Source: Heyndrickxia sporothermodurans | Lineage (GTDB): Bacteria > Bacillota > Bacilli > Bacillales > Bacillaceae_C | Assembly (NCBI RefSeq): GCF_016785185.1 | Contig: NZ_JAEKDY010000016.1 | Length of the DNA: 46,352 nucleotides | Reading direction: 5' to 3' (one strand) | Shown: one piece after another, positions 7,558-16,998 of the stretch | Layout: every line of letters begins with the position of its first letter | Position numbering within the stretch: the stretch's first letter is position 1 | Position numbers and translations under genes: made by a program | The notes under the pieces: model-generated | Seen by the model: only the letters and a program-made list of their open reading frames with translations | Database searches by the model: none | What the model was told of the DNA's origin: nothing

Positions 7558-8316
7558 TTACCGATCTTTCCACTTTGTTTGTATTTGATTCCATTTTCCG
7601 TTTTCATAATACCAAACAGATATAAGTGTTCCTAACGCATCTGCATGGTAGGCCCCACTAACCCTGCGATAAGATTTTAATCCAAATCCTTTTTCTCCTT
7701 TAACTTTAATAATTCTATACACGTCTACCGGATCAATCATTAATTCTGTAGGCTCGTTTAACGTTCCGTTTTTTTGAAATAGTCCTAAGCGAATATAATC
7801 TTTTTTACGATTTGATAATTTAAATTTTTTAGTAAAGCTAATTTCCGGTATTGTGAGACTGGCTTTGAATTGATCTTCAAAGTGTCCCTGAACATTTAAT
7901 GCAGGCGGCATTGGGATATCAATTGCTTTATTATCTTTTAAAGTCGTTAAACGATAATTATATAACCCCCCACTTCCACCTGTACCACTAGATTCTAATA
8001 AATCTAAAACATTATCATGATTTAAATCCGCAAATTCAATTTTTGGCTTATATCTCGGTTCATAGTCAATTCGAAACTTTTTATTGTTGGATGAAGTTAT
8101 TTCCGCCCAAATTTTCTCCATGTACATACTACTAGCATCGACTTGTATCCCTTTCAGGATAATTTTATCTGGCTTTCGGTCACCTGTAACATCAATTTTA
8201 TATTCTTGTAGTATCTTTTCATTTGTATTGGCTGATTCTCCGGCGTATGATATTGCAACAGTACTAAGAGACATAAAGAAAAAGGCAAATACAGCAAGTA
8301 CATATTCTTTTTTCAT
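7558..8316 (-). CDS. Secreted protein with FG-GAP/EF-loop-like repeats
   Basis: A 252-aa protein with a clear signal peptide (MKKEYVLAVFAFFFMSLS, probable cleavage after SYAG or nearby). Two acidic loops, DVTGDRKPDKI (about 40-50) and DLNHDNVLDLL (about 97-107), look like the calcium-binding loops of VCBS/FG-GAP proteins. The rest is beta-rich. It may be a cell-surface or spore-associated protein; the function is unknown. The ATG at 8316 follows AAGGAG at 8 nt; a frame extension to 8358 has no ribosome site. It lies downstream of parC and is separated from it by a terminator. Confidence 0.65.
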   Translation of the reverse strand: MKKEYVLAVFAFFFMSLSTVAISYAGESANTNEKILQEYKIDVTGDRKPDKIILKGIQVDASSMYMEKIWAEITSSNNKKFRIDYEPRYKPKIEFADLNHDNVLDLLESSGTGGSGGLYNYRLTTLKDNKAIDIPMPPALNVQGHFEDQFKASLTIPEISFTKKFKLSNRKKDYIRLGLFQKNGTLNEPTELMIDPVDVYRIIKVKGEKGFGLKSYRRVSGAYHADALGTLISVWYYENGKWNQIQTKWKDR

Positions 8317-8393
8317 CGTCGATTCTCCTTCATTCCTTTTGCTCATTATTGTTTCCAATAATTTTTTGGTTATGTAAAAATAACCATTGATAA

Positions 8394-8436
8394 AACAAAA
8401 AGCATTTGCCCGAAATTTTGGACAAATGCTTTTTTA
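8394..8436 (-). terminator. Terminator after parC
   Basis: AGCATTTG (8401-8408) pairs with CAAATGCT (8423-8430), extended by A/T tracts on both sides, with T-rich DNA following on the minus strand. Confidence 0.8.
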
Positions 8437-8440
8437 TGCT

Positions 8441-10882
8441 TTATTCTTCTATTGTTTTATTATTAGGCTTTTCTTTCCAAACTTCTTTCACAACGCCATT
8501 TTCACTTTCATCAATAACGAAAGAACCATTTGTATATCGGTCATTGAAACGTAAAGTTGCAACGGCGATTGATTCAAGTACATCTTTTTCTGTTTGAAGC
8601 CACATTATATCTTTTTCTTTAACAATATCTAAACCGATTATTCGGTGTGGATTGTTTTTCAATTCGCGTAGCATCACTACGCCGCGTTTTGCACGTGTTG
8701 CTTTTTCAAACTCACTCAATTTCATTTTTTTAACAGCACCACGCTGGGTTGCAATAAAAACGGATTCTTCTTTGGTGTTTTCTAATATTTTTCCTGATGT
8801 AACATAATCTCCATCCTTTAAGTTGATCCCCTTTACTCCAGCTGCACGAGCCCCGACGATATTTACTTCTTGTTCATCAAACCATAAGCCATAGCCTAAA
8901 TGAGTAGCTATAAATATATCTTTAGAACCGTCGGTAAGATGGACATCAACTACTTCATCTTCGCCCTTTAAATTAATGGCTACAAGAGGTTTAGAATACC
9001 TTTGGGCATTATATTGATTAATTTCCGTCTTCTTAGCCATGCCGTTTTTAGTAATAAATAATAAATAGTTCGATGCATTAAAATCTTTAATTTCAATTAC
9101 TTCAACAATTCGTTCATCTTTTTCAATAGGAATAATATTTGTAATGTGTTGTCCTAGATCTTTCCATCGAATATCAGGAAGCTCATGAACGGGACAGTAT
9201 AAGTAATTCCCTTTGTTAGTAAATAAGAGAACGACACTTGTCGTATTAATTTCTTCTTGGAATAACACTCTATCCGTTTCTTTTATCGCAAGATCCTGTC
9301 CATTTGATGCCGAATATGACCGCATACTCGTTCTTTTAACATATCCATCCTTCGTAACTGTGACCATCACATCTTCGTTCGGAATCATAACCTCTAGGTT
9401 AATTTTGATTTCCTCAATTTTTTCCTCAATAAGAGCCCTTCGATCATTTACATATTTCTTTTTAATTTCTTTAAGTTCTTTTTTGATGACGTTTAATAAA
9501 TTTTTTTCGCTATCTAGTATTGATGTAAGTTCTTCTATTTTTTTTCTAAGCTCTTCTGCTTCTTTTTGCAATGCTGTAATATCCGTATTTGTTAAACGAT
9601 ATAGTTGCAAAGATACGATTGCTTCAGATTGTGCTTCAGTAAATTGGAATTTCGCAATTAGATTATCTTTAGCATTGCGTTTATCCTTAGATGCACGAAT
9701 CGTTGAAATCACTTCATCGAGTATTGATAAAGCTTTCATCAATCCTTCAACAATGTGTTGACGTTCTTTTGCCTTATGTAAGTCATATTTTGTCCGATTA
9801 GTTACGACTTCTTTTTGATGACTAATATAAGCATCTAATAACTCTTTCAATCCCATAAGTTTCGGTCTGCGATTAGCAATGGCCACCATGTTGAAATTGT
9901 AGGTTATTTGCAAATCCGTATTTTTAAATAAATAATTCAGAACTCCATCTGCGTGGGCGTCCTTTTTTAATTCAATGACAATGCGGAGACCCGTACGATC
10001 GGTTTCATCACGTACTTCGGAAATTCCTTCTACTTTCCGATCTAAACGTAACTCATCAATTTTTTTCACCATATTTGCCTTATTCACTTCATATGGAATT
10101 TCAGTGATAATGATTTGCTCGCGGCCGCCACGTACGGATTCAATTTCTGTCTTACCACGAACTACTATTTTTCCTTTACCAGTTTCATAAGCTTTTCTTA
10201 TTCCGTCAATCCCTTGAATAATTCCACCAGTAGGGAAATCAGGTCCTTTAATGACTTTCATTAAATCATCTACGGAACAATCAGGTTTTTCAATACGCAT
10301 GATCGTTCCATCTATCACTTCACCTAAATGATGCGGTGGGATATCTGTTGCATAACCTGCTGAAATTCCTGTTGATCCATTAACCAAAAGATTAGGGAAT
10401 CTTGCTGGTAGAACAGTGGGCTCCTTTGATGTATCATCAAAGTTTGGGATAAAATCGACTGTATCCTTATCAATATCGCTTAAAAGCTCGGATGCAATCG
10501 CTGATAATCTCGCTTCAGTATAACGCATCGCAGCAGGAGGATCTCCATCAATACTTCCATTATTACCGTGCATTTCAATTAAACCATTTCTTACTTTCCA
10601 ATCCTGGCTCATCCGAACCATTGCTTCATATACAGACGAATCACCATGCGGATGATAATTACCGATTACATTACCGACCGTTTTTGCTGATTTTCGGAAA
10701 CCTTTATCATTTGTGTTTCCTTCGACATGCATCGCATATAAAATACGGCGTTGGACAGGTTTTAAACCATCACGGGCATCCGGTAATGCACGATCTTGAA
10801 TAATATATTTACTATACCGTCCAAAACGATCACCTAATACTTCTTCAAGGGGCAGGTCTTGAAATTTCTCTAAACTAGTCAT
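8441..10882 (-). CDS. parC: DNA topoisomerase IV subunit A
   Basis: The 813-aa breakage-reunion subunit of topoisomerase IV, which unlinks daughter chromosomes together with ParE. Visible marks: LPDARDGLKPVQRRILYAM (34-52), the quinolone-resistance region YHPHGDSSVYEAMVRMSQDW (76-95), and AAMRYTE with the active-site Tyr121. The C-terminal third has the beta-pinwheel repeats (for example GVKGINLKDGD, QRGAVKKM). Ser82 and Glu86, equivalent to the Staphylococcus GrlA Ser80/Glu84 resistance positions, are the wild-type residues. The ATG overlaps the parE stop by one base (TGATG), so the two are translationally coupled. It is the second gene of the parEC operon. Confidence 0.97.
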   Translation of the reverse strand: MTSLEKFQDLPLEEVLGDRFGRYSKYIIQDRALPDARDGLKPVQRRILYAMHVEGNTNDKGFRKSAKTVGNVIGNYHPHGDSSVYEAMVRMSQDWKVRNGLIEMHGNNGSIDGDPPAAMRYTEARLSAIASELLSDIDKDTVDFIPNFDDTSKEPTVLPARFPNLLVNGSTGISAGYATDIPPHHLGEVIDGTIMRIEKPDCSVDDLMKVIKGPDFPTGGIIQGIDGIRKAYETGKGKIVVRGKTEIESVRGGREQIIITEIPYEVNKANMVKKIDELRLDRKVEGISEVRDETDRTGLRIVIELKKDAHADGVLNYLFKNTDLQITYNFNMVAIANRRPKLMGLKELLDAYISHQKEVVTNRTKYDLHKAKERQHIVEGLMKALSILDEVISTIRASKDKRNAKDNLIAKFQFTEAQSEAIVSLQLYRLTNTDITALQKEAEELRKKIEELTSILDSEKNLLNVIKKELKEIKKKYVNDRRALIEEKIEEIKINLEVMIPNEDVMVTVTKDGYVKRTSMRSYSASNGQDLAIKETDRVLFQEEINTTSVVLLFTNKGNYLYCPVHELPDIRWKDLGQHITNIIPIEKDERIVEVIEIKDFNASNYLLFITKNGMAKKTEINQYNAQRYSKPLVAINLKGEDEVVDVHLTDGSKDIFIATHLGYGLWFDEQEVNIVGARAAGVKGINLKDGDYVTSGKILENTKEESVFIATQRGAVKKMKLSEFEKATRAKRGVVMLRELKNNPHRIIGLDIVKEKDIMWLQTEKDVLESIAVATLRFNDRYTNGSFVIDESENGVVKEVWKEKPNNKTIEE

Positions 10883-12858
10883 CAGTCTTGGTCCCCTCCT
10901 TCAACTGATAAATTTTCATTTTCTAAAATGCTTTGATCTTCTTCTAAACCAAAGGCAACATTGTTTTCAATCCATTTTCGACGCGGTTCAACTTTATCAC
11001 CCATTAAAGTTGTTACACGTCGTTCTGCACGAGCAGCATCATCAATTCGTACACGTATCAATGTTCTCGAATCAGGATTCATCGTCGTTTCCCATAATTG
11101 GTCGGCATTCATTTCACCTAATCCTTTGTAACGCTGAAGTATATAACCTTTTCCTACCTTTTTCGTTACGCTTGATAGCTCATCATCCGTCCAGGCATAT
11201 TCAATTATTTCCTTTTTTCCCGTCCCTTTACTCGCTTTATACAAAGGAGGTAAGGCAATATAAACCTTTCCGGCTTCGATAAGTGGTTTCATATAGCGAT
11301 AGAAAAATGTAAGCAGTAACACTTGAATATGTGCTCCATCGGTATCTGCATCGGTCATGATAATCACTTTATCATAATTGACATCTTCTAAGTTAAAGTC
11401 TGGTCCAACACCTGCACCGATCGTATGAATGATTGTATTAATTTCTTCATTCTTAAAAATATCTTGCAGTTTTGCTTTTTCCGTATTGATTACCTTACCA
11501 CGCAATGGGAGAACCGCTTGGAACTTTCGATCACGCCCTTGTTTCGCTGAACCTCCTGCAGAGTCACCTTCGACAAGATAAAGTTCGTTTTTTTGTGGAT
11601 TCCGCGACTGTGCCGGAGTTAATTTTCCAGATAAAAGACTTTCCGACTTTTTGCGTTTTTTTCCACTGCGAGCTTCTTCGCGTGCTTTTCTTGCTGCTTC
11701 TCTTGCTTGAGCAGCTTTAATCGACTTTTTAATAAGCAAATTACTTGATTCGGGATTTTCCTCTAAAAAGTAGGCAAGATGTTCAGAAATGACAGCATCG
11801 ACAGCAGATCTTGCTTCACTTGTTCCAAGCTTACCTTTCGTTTGCCCTTCGAATTGCAGTAACTCTTCCGGAATTCGGACTGAAATAACAGCTGCTAGTC
11901 CTTCACGAATATCGGTACCTTCCAAGTTTTTATCCCGCTCTTTCAATAAATTAACTTTACGGGCATATTCATTGATCACTCTTGTCATTGCTGTTTTTGC
12001 GCCAACTTCATGAGTTCCTCCATCTTTTGTTCGTACATTGTTAACAAATGAAAGCATATTTTCCGAGAATCCATCATTAAATTGAAAAGCATATTCGACC
12101 TCGATCTGACCTGCTTCTCCTTCAATAAATACGACAGGATGAAGAATGTCCTTTCCTTCATTCAAATATTCAACAAAAGCTTCGATTCCATTTTCATAAA
12201 AAAATACATCATTTTGATCGTAGCGTTCATCAATAATTTCGATTTTTAATCCTTTTAGTAAAAATGCAGACTCGCGTAAACGTTCACACAACGTATCGTA
12301 ATTATACGAAGTCGTACTAAATATGGTCGGGTCTGGCTTGAAATGAATGAGTGTCCCTGTTTGGTTTGACTTTCCGATTTTTTTCAATGTTGTTTCAGGT
12401 TTTCCACCATCTTTAAATTTTTGTTGATAGACATATCCATCCCGTTTAATTGTAACAATTAGCCATTCGGATAATGCATTGACGACAGATGCACCTACTC
12501 CGTGCAAACCACCACTTGTTTTATAACCGCCCTGACCGAATTTTCCACCCGCGTGTAAAACAGTAAAAATTACTTCAGTAGTAGGCTTTCCTAGTTTATG
12601 CATACCCGTAGGCATTCCACGACCTTTATCTTCAACACTAATACTGTTGTCTTTATGTATTTTAACAATAATGTGATCTCCGTTTCCCGCTAAAGCTTCA
12701 TCAACGGAGTTATCTACTATTTCATAAACTAGATGATGCAACCCGCGAGCATCTGTTGAACCGATATACATTCCCGGTCGTTTTCTTACGGCTTCCAGGC
12801 CTTCTAATACCTGTATCGCATCATCATTATACTCAATCAAGTTTTGTTTCTTTGCCAC
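10882..12858 (-). CDS. parE: DNA topoisomerase IV subunit B
   Basis: The 658-aa ATPase subunit of topoisomerase IV. The N-terminal GHKL fold is visible in EIVDNSVDEALAG (Mg/ATP-binding Asn and Glu), EDKGRGMPTG and GGLHGVGASVVNALS. The TOPRIM part has LVEGDSAGGSAKQGRDR, LRGKVINTEKA and IIMTDADTDGAHI, and the C-terminal YKGLGEMN motif is present. Length and motifs are those of ParE (GrlB) rather than GyrB, and parC follows directly. The start is GTG at 12858 with AAAGGGGAAT upstream. An extended -10 promoter is present at about 12949-12957. Confidence 0.97.
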   Translation of the reverse strand: MAKKQNLIEYNDDAIQVLEGLEAVRKRPGMYIGSTDARGLHHLVYEIVDNSVDEALAGNGDHIIVKIHKDNSISVEDKGRGMPTGMHKLGKPTTEVIFTVLHAGGKFGQGGYKTSGGLHGVGASVVNALSEWLIVTIKRDGYVYQQKFKDGGKPETTLKKIGKSNQTGTLIHFKPDPTIFSTTSYNYDTLCERLRESAFLLKGLKIEIIDERYDQNDVFFYENGIEAFVEYLNEGKDILHPVVFIEGEAGQIEVEYAFQFNDGFSENMLSFVNNVRTKDGGTHEVGAKTAMTRVINEYARKVNLLKERDKNLEGTDIREGLAAVISVRIPEELLQFEGQTKGKLGTSEARSAVDAVISEHLAYFLEENPESSNLLIKKSIKAAQAREAARKAREEARSGKKRKKSESLLSGKLTPAQSRNPQKNELYLVEGDSAGGSAKQGRDRKFQAVLPLRGKVINTEKAKLQDIFKNEEINTIIHTIGAGVGPDFNLEDVNYDKVIIMTDADTDGAHIQVLLLTFFYRYMKPLIEAGKVYIALPPLYKASKGTGKKEIIEYAWTDDELSSVTKKVGKGYILQRYKGLGEMNADQLWETTMNPDSRTLIRVRIDDAARAERRVTTLMGDKVEPRRKWIENNVAFGLEEDQSILENENLSVEGGDQD

Positions 12859-12948
12859 AAATATTCCCCTTTCAAAACAACACTGCTCTCTATCTACTTT
12901 CCTTATTATTTAAATACAGACGAAAAAACAAACAACTGTTCGTATATT

Positions 12949-12977
12949 ATTATAGCATTTTCCGGACAAACGTCTAA
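12949..12977 (-). promoter_or_regulatory. Probable parEC promoter (extended -10)
   Basis: The minus strand carries TGCTATAAT (12957-12949), an extended -10 with a perfect hexamer. The -35 region at 17-nt spacing (TTAGAC, 12977-12972) is poor, as is common with extended -10 elements. This would leave a leader of about 85 nt before parE. Confidence 0.5.
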
Positions 12978-13053
12978 CAACTATTTTAGCGATAAATTAA
13001 TATTTAGCAAACTTCTTTTAAAAATGCTTTATTAAACTATGCAAAGATAAAAT

Positions 13054-13090
13054 AAAAAAACAAAGCAAGCGTTAAAACTACACGCTTGCT
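13054..13090 (-). terminator. Terminator after the yneT-like gene
   Basis: AGCAAGCGT (13064-13072) pairs with ACGCTTGCT (13082-13090) over a 9-nt loop. The minus strand continues into a T-run (complement of the A-tract at 13054-13062). Confidence 0.8.
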
Positions 13091-13104
13091 GCTAACAAAA
13101 AAGT

Positions 13105-13518
13105 CTATTTGGTTAGTGCATGCTCTACTTTAATACAACGATCCATTATTACTGTTTTGCCTTTTTCTTTTAATAATTGATAGGCTTCCTCATTTTCCAC
13201 ACCGAGCTGTGCCCAAAATACATCGGCATCAATTTCCAGAAACTCTTTAGCAAGTTCAGGTAAGTATTCGGACCGCCTAAAAATATCCACAATATCGATG
13301 TGCCCCTCAATTTCCTTTAGTGTAGATACTGCCTTAACCCCTAAAACCTCGTCCACAGTTGGATTTACTGGTATAATTTCATACCCGGCTTTTTGCATTG
13401 CTTCAGAAACCATATACGATGTACGTTCTGGATTATTACTTAAACCGACAACAGCAATTCGTTTTGCTTTTTTAAGGATTTTTCCAATTTCTTCGCGACT
13501 AGGATTTTCAATAGACAT
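13105..13518 (-). CDS. yneT: CoA-binding protein (YneT family)
   Basis: A 137-aa Rossmann-type CoA-binding protein. RIAVVGLSNNPERTSYMV (about 20-37) is the nucleotide-binding loop, followed by GYEIIPVNPTVDEVLG and a C-terminal VIMDRCIKVEHAL. The size and its position next to parE match B. subtilis yneT. The family binds CoA, but no reaction is established. The frame extends to 13533. The ATG at 13518 follows GGGAGG by 8 nt and is the better start. Confidence 0.85.
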   Translation of the reverse strand: MSIENPSREEIGKILKKAKRIAVVGLSNNPERTSYMVSEAMQKAGYEIIPVNPTVDEVLGVKAVSTLKEIEGHIDIVDIFRRSEYLPELAKEFLEIDADVFWAQLGVENEEAYQLLKEKGKTVIMDRCIKVEHALTK

Positions 13519-13590
13519 AAAAGGTCCTCCCATCTAATATTCACCTTTTTTTCTACACTTATCGTACTTCAATCTTTTAAGAACTGCAAA

Positions 13591-14880
13591 TTAATGACTA
13601 GACACTTCCTTACGTTTCTTCCAAAGTAAATATTGCTCAGTTACAACGGCTGTAATAGTTCCTAGAATGAGACCGTTATTGATTAATGATGCAATAACTA
13701 CCGGAAGACCCTCAGTTGCTCCCGCAGGAAGAAACATTACCCCTACCCCAATTAAAAAACCAATTCCTGCCGACGTATAAGTTATTTTTAGATCATTTGC
13801 TTTTTCGATTTCCGATAAAGCGATACCAACCATTTTTGTAAATATAACAAAAGTGACTGAATAACCTACAGGAGCTGGCAAAGCGGCCATAATGTTCATC
13901 AATGGGGGAAGAAGAGAAATCACCGTGACAAACAAACTTCCTAAAATGAATGGCTTTAAGGCTTTTATTCCTGTCTGGCTAACAAAACCAGCGGAACCAG
14001 AAATGGGTACTGATCCAATACTAGAGAAAATCCCGCCGGCAAATTGATTAATACCGGAAATGATGCCTGCTTGTTTAAAGCGATTCGCTTGTTTATGATC
14101 TTTTTTTAATACCTCTTCCATCACACGTATTGATGCAATCATATTTGTAACTAGTAAGATTGTAATAAAGAAAGAAGTAACAATTATCCCAGAATCTAAT
14201 TTAGGAAATCCGAATGATAAAATATCCGGGAATGAAAACCAATGCCTGCTTTTTAGCACACTTGGAGATAATCCAAAAATGATAAATAAGATCCATCCGA
14301 AAATCATTCCGAGCATAATCGAAAATTGTTTAATCCACTGAATTTTAATTTGTCCTAAGTAAAAGGTTAGAATAATGATGATAAAACATAACAAAGCAGT
14401 AATAGGCTGAATAACATGGACACCATCGGTGAGACCGAGCATCCCTTTCATGAAAGAGCCGCTTAATTGTAGAATCAGCAAAAACAAATAGATGAATGTA
14501 ACGGTTGGTGTGAATAATTTAGCCAACTTTTGAATTAAGCCGAATGCGGATAAGATAATAAAAAATACTCCACTAAGCATCAACCCACCTGACAATTCAC
14601 GGAGTGTTTCAATATTGGAAGTATATAACGTTCCAACAAAACCGGCGTAAATCGTAAAAACACTCCACCATAAACCTGCTGGACCTTCGCTAATTGGCAA
14701 ACGATGTCCGATGATGCCTTGCAATAAACCGGCAATTCCTAAAACAAAAATAGTTCTTTCAACAAAGGCTGATGTTTCAACTGGATTTAAATGGTATAAA
14801 TCTGCTATTGCGATAGGAGCTGCAATTGCTCCTGCAATCATAAAAGCCATCCATTGGATGGCAGAAATAGTTGTTTTCAC
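13591..14880 (-). CDS. Purine/xanthine permease (NCS2 family)
   Basis: A 429-aa polytopic membrane protein with about 12-14 hydrophobic segments. It is predicted to import a purine base, uric acid or a related base with H+ or Na+. Supporting features are the SEGPAGLWW segment (about 64-72), the ISGINQFAGGIFSSIGSVPISGSAGFVSQTGI region (about 275-306, quoted in parts), which is the NCS2 substrate-site region, and the overall length. It resembles the YwdJ/YbbY-type Bacillus purine permeases more than PyrP. The start is GTG with AAGGAGTTC upstream. It lies between yneT and a GH18 gene, an insertion relative to the B. subtilis order. Confidence 0.8.
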   Translation of the reverse strand: MKTTISAIQWMAFMIAGAIAAPIAIADLYHLNPVETSAFVERTIFVLGIAGLLQGIIGHRLPISEGPAGLWWSVFTIYAGFVGTLYTSNIETLRELSGGLMLSGVFFIILSAFGLIQKLAKLFTPTVTFIYLFLLILQLSGSFMKGMLGLTDGVHVIQPITALLCFIIIILTFYLGQIKIQWIKQFSIMLGMIFGWILFIIFGLSPSVLKSRHWFSFPDILSFGFPKLDSGIIVTSFFITILLVTNMIASIRVMEEVLKKDHKQANRFKQAGIISGINQFAGGIFSSIGSVPISGSAGFVSQTGIKALKPFILGSLFVTVISLLPPLMNIMAALPAPVGYSVTFVIFTKMVGIALSEIEKANDLKITYTSAGIGFLIGVGVMFLPAGATEGLPVVIASLINNGLILGTITAVVTEQYLLWKKRKEVSSH

Positions 14881-14980
14881 TTTAAGAACTCCTTGCTGTA
14901 TGATCTTTTACCTTATTTATTATACATTGTGCCGCGGTTTCATTAAACTATAGATGTTTGGAGAGGCGTAACAAAATCAT

Positions 14981-16234
14981 TTATTTATTGCTCAATGCGG
15001 ATAATGAGGATTGAAGTGCTAACCAAGCTGATTTGTCTGCAAAATATCGCGACCAGGAGGCAATTCCTGCTAGTTGATAATTTGCGGCTAATTTCGCCCG
15101 TTTATTCAAAGATAAATTGTCCTCTAGCCACATTTTATAAATAGCATTGGTTTTTGCGTCGGTATATTCAACATAGTTTTGTCCTGAATCTGCATCTTCA
15201 ATTGCTGTTAATTTTCTCTCTTTCATCCATGCATTTGCTTGATCCATCGATAATGCTTTAGAAGAAACCGAAAGTTTTCCCTCTTTCATTTCTTCTTTCC
15301 ATAAACGAGTAAAGAATGGGACACCAAGTATTAATTTTTCGTTCGGTACCTCATTTAACAGTTGTTTCAAATTCGATTCTACCCATGGAAGACTTGCTAC
15401 ACTTCCGGCTGTTTGCGCTCCCCCCCAATGTTCATCGTAAGCCATGACAATCATATAGTCGACAACCGAGGAAAGTTTTTCTCGTTCATAGAATTCAGAC
15501 CAATTACCATCGGCGATAAATGTAATATCCATGGATACATATTTATGATCGTTATGGAGATAGACTGCCGCTTCCCGAACGAATTGTGTAATGAGTGGAC
15601 CATCCTTAGGCTCCACATTTTCAATATCGATATTTAAACCATCTAATTGATAGGTTTTCATATAACTTCGTAATTGATTAATAATTTTTGTTCGTGTTTC
15701 ATAATTGCTAAGTGCAACTTTCGTTAATTCAGGATCAAATGAGTTTGAAAAAAGTGCCCATACGTGATATCTGTTTTTTTTGGCCCACTTGACATAATCC
15801 TTGGAAGCTAAATTTGTTACATCACCATGATTATTCTTTAATTTAAACCAAGTTGGTGATACAACATTTACTCCAGGCATTTTTGGCAGTTTTGCCGGAT
15901 CAGGATTTTTAGTATAAACTGCTTCCCATGTTAAATGGATAGGTACATTCATTTGCAGATTTGATTTTTTCTCCGGACGGGTTTTCGTCGTTAAACGAAC
16001 TTGTTCATTTTTAACTACATATTTTTTCTTTATATAGCCGCCAATTCCTTCCTCTGTTCGTATAAGATAGAAATCCTTTTTTTGTTTTTCAATTCTTACG
16101 TTTTCTCCCTTATTGACGACTGCAACATATGGTGATTGCAAATCAGGGGTCGTACGAAGTTTTAAATAGGCTTCTTTCACCTTTTTATCGATAATCTTCC
16201 CCTTGTAATAGGCTATGCTGTACATGTGATACAA
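14981..16234 (-). CDS. GH18 chitinase-like enzyme with SH3-like domain, N-terminus missing
   Basis: A 417-aa protein. Residues about 12-75 form an SH3-like segment (LRTTPDLQSPYVAVV ... FYLIRTEEGIGGYIKKKYV). Residues about 95-410 form a glycoside hydrolase family 18 barrel with the active-site signature DGLNIDIEN (D198, D203, proton donor E205) and YMIVMAYDEHWG. Relatives in Bacillus are exported and, as I recall them, carry roughly 150 further N-terminal residues with a signal or anchor segment. Here none is left: the frame opens at a TTG (16234) or ATG (16225) with only a weak ribosome site, and the divergent plsY gene starts about 40 nt away. This is either a truncated, probably non-secreted product or a decaying gene. 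Confidence 0.75.
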   Translation of the reverse strand: MYHMYSIAYYKGKIIDKKVKEAYLKLRTTPDLQSPYVAVVNKGENVRIEKQKKDFYLIRTEEGIGGYIKKKYVVKNEQVRLTTKTRPEKKSNLQMNVPIHLTWEAVYTKNPDPAKLPKMPGVNVVSPTWFKLKNNHGDVTNLASKDYVKWAKKNRYHVWALFSNSFDPELTKVALSNYETRTKIINQLRSYMKTYQLDGLNIDIENVEPKDGPLITQFVREAAVYLHNDHKYVSMDITFIADGNWSEFYEREKLSSVVDYMIVMAYDEHWGGAQTAGSVASLPWVESNLKQLLNEVPNEKLILGVPFFTRLWKEEMKEGKLSVSSKALSMDQANAWMKERKLTAIEDADSGQNYVEYTDAKTNAIYKMWLEDNLSLNKRAKLAANYQLAGIASWSRYFADKSAWLALQSSLSALSNK

Positions 16235-16275
16235 TAAAAAAGCCTTAATGATATGTTTTTAAAGGGGTTATGTTA

Positions 16276-16875
16276 ATGACGTATGCACTTATTATTATTT
16301 TAGCTTATTTACTTGGATCGATTCCTTCCGGATTAATTGTAGGGAAATTATTTTACGGAATTGATATTCGTCAACATGGGAGTGGGAACCTAGGTGCCAC
16401 AAATTCATTTCGGACACTAGGAGTAAAAGCTGGTACCGTAGTAATAGTAGCTGATATTTTAAAAGGTACACTTGCTACATTATTACCTAAATTTTTCGGG
16501 GTTGATGAATCGATCCATCCGTTATTAATTGGATTAGTGGCAGTCATCGGTCATATGTTTCCTATTTTTGCGGGGTTTCGGGGAGGAAAAGCAGTAGCTA
16601 CATCTGCTGGTGTATTACTTGCCTATGTACCATTACTATTTTTATTTCTTGTTGTCGTATTTATTATTAGTTTAAAAATATGTAAGTATGTATCCTTATC
16701 TTCGATGATTGCTGGTATTTTCGCAATTATTTATGCGCTAATCCGGACTTTTCTAACGGGTGATTGGCCATTATTAATTGTGGTGACTGCTTTAGCATCC
16801 TTTGTAATTTATCGACACCGAACTAATTTATCACGAATCAAAAATAAAACCGAACCAAAAGTTAAATGGCTATAG
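16276..16875 (+). CDS. plsY: Acyl-phosphate:glycerol-3-phosphate acyltransferase
   Basis: The 199-aa integral membrane enzyme (YneS in B. subtilis) transfers an acyl group from acyl-phosphate to glycerol-3-phosphate, the first step of phospholipid synthesis. Conserved segments are GSIPSGLIVGKL, the HGSGNLGATNSFRTLG loop (about 33-48), GHMFPIFAGFRGGKAVATS and the C-terminal KTEPKVKWL. There are about five hydrophobic segments. Two in-frame ATGs exist (16270 and 16276). With AAAGGGG at 16261-16267, the second has the normal 8-nt spacing and is chosen. Confidence 0.95.
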   Translation: MTYALIIILAYLLGSIPSGLIVGKLFYGIDIRQHGSGNLGATNSFRTLGVKAGTVVIVADILKGTLATLLPKFFGVDESIHPLLIGLVAVIGHMFPIFAGFRGGKAVATSAGVLLAYVPLLFLFLVVVFIISLKICKYVSLSSMIAGIFAIIYALIRTFLTGDWPLLIVVTALASFVIYRHRTNLSRIKNKTEPKVKWL

Positions 16876-16878
16876 TAA

Positions 16879-16920
16879 TTAAAGGACTCCATTATTTATA
16901 GAGTCCTTTTAATTTTTTTC
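16879..16920 (+). terminator. Terminator after plsY
   Basis: AAAGGACTC (16881-16889) pairs with GAGTCCTTT (16901-16909) over an 11-nt loop, followed by TTTTAATTTTTTT. Confidence 0.85.
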
Positions 16921-16998
16921 AATACTTTTTAAATTATCTTAAAAAATAGTTTAATATGTTAAAATAGAAGAGATCACGAAATAAAGGCTGGTAAACAG

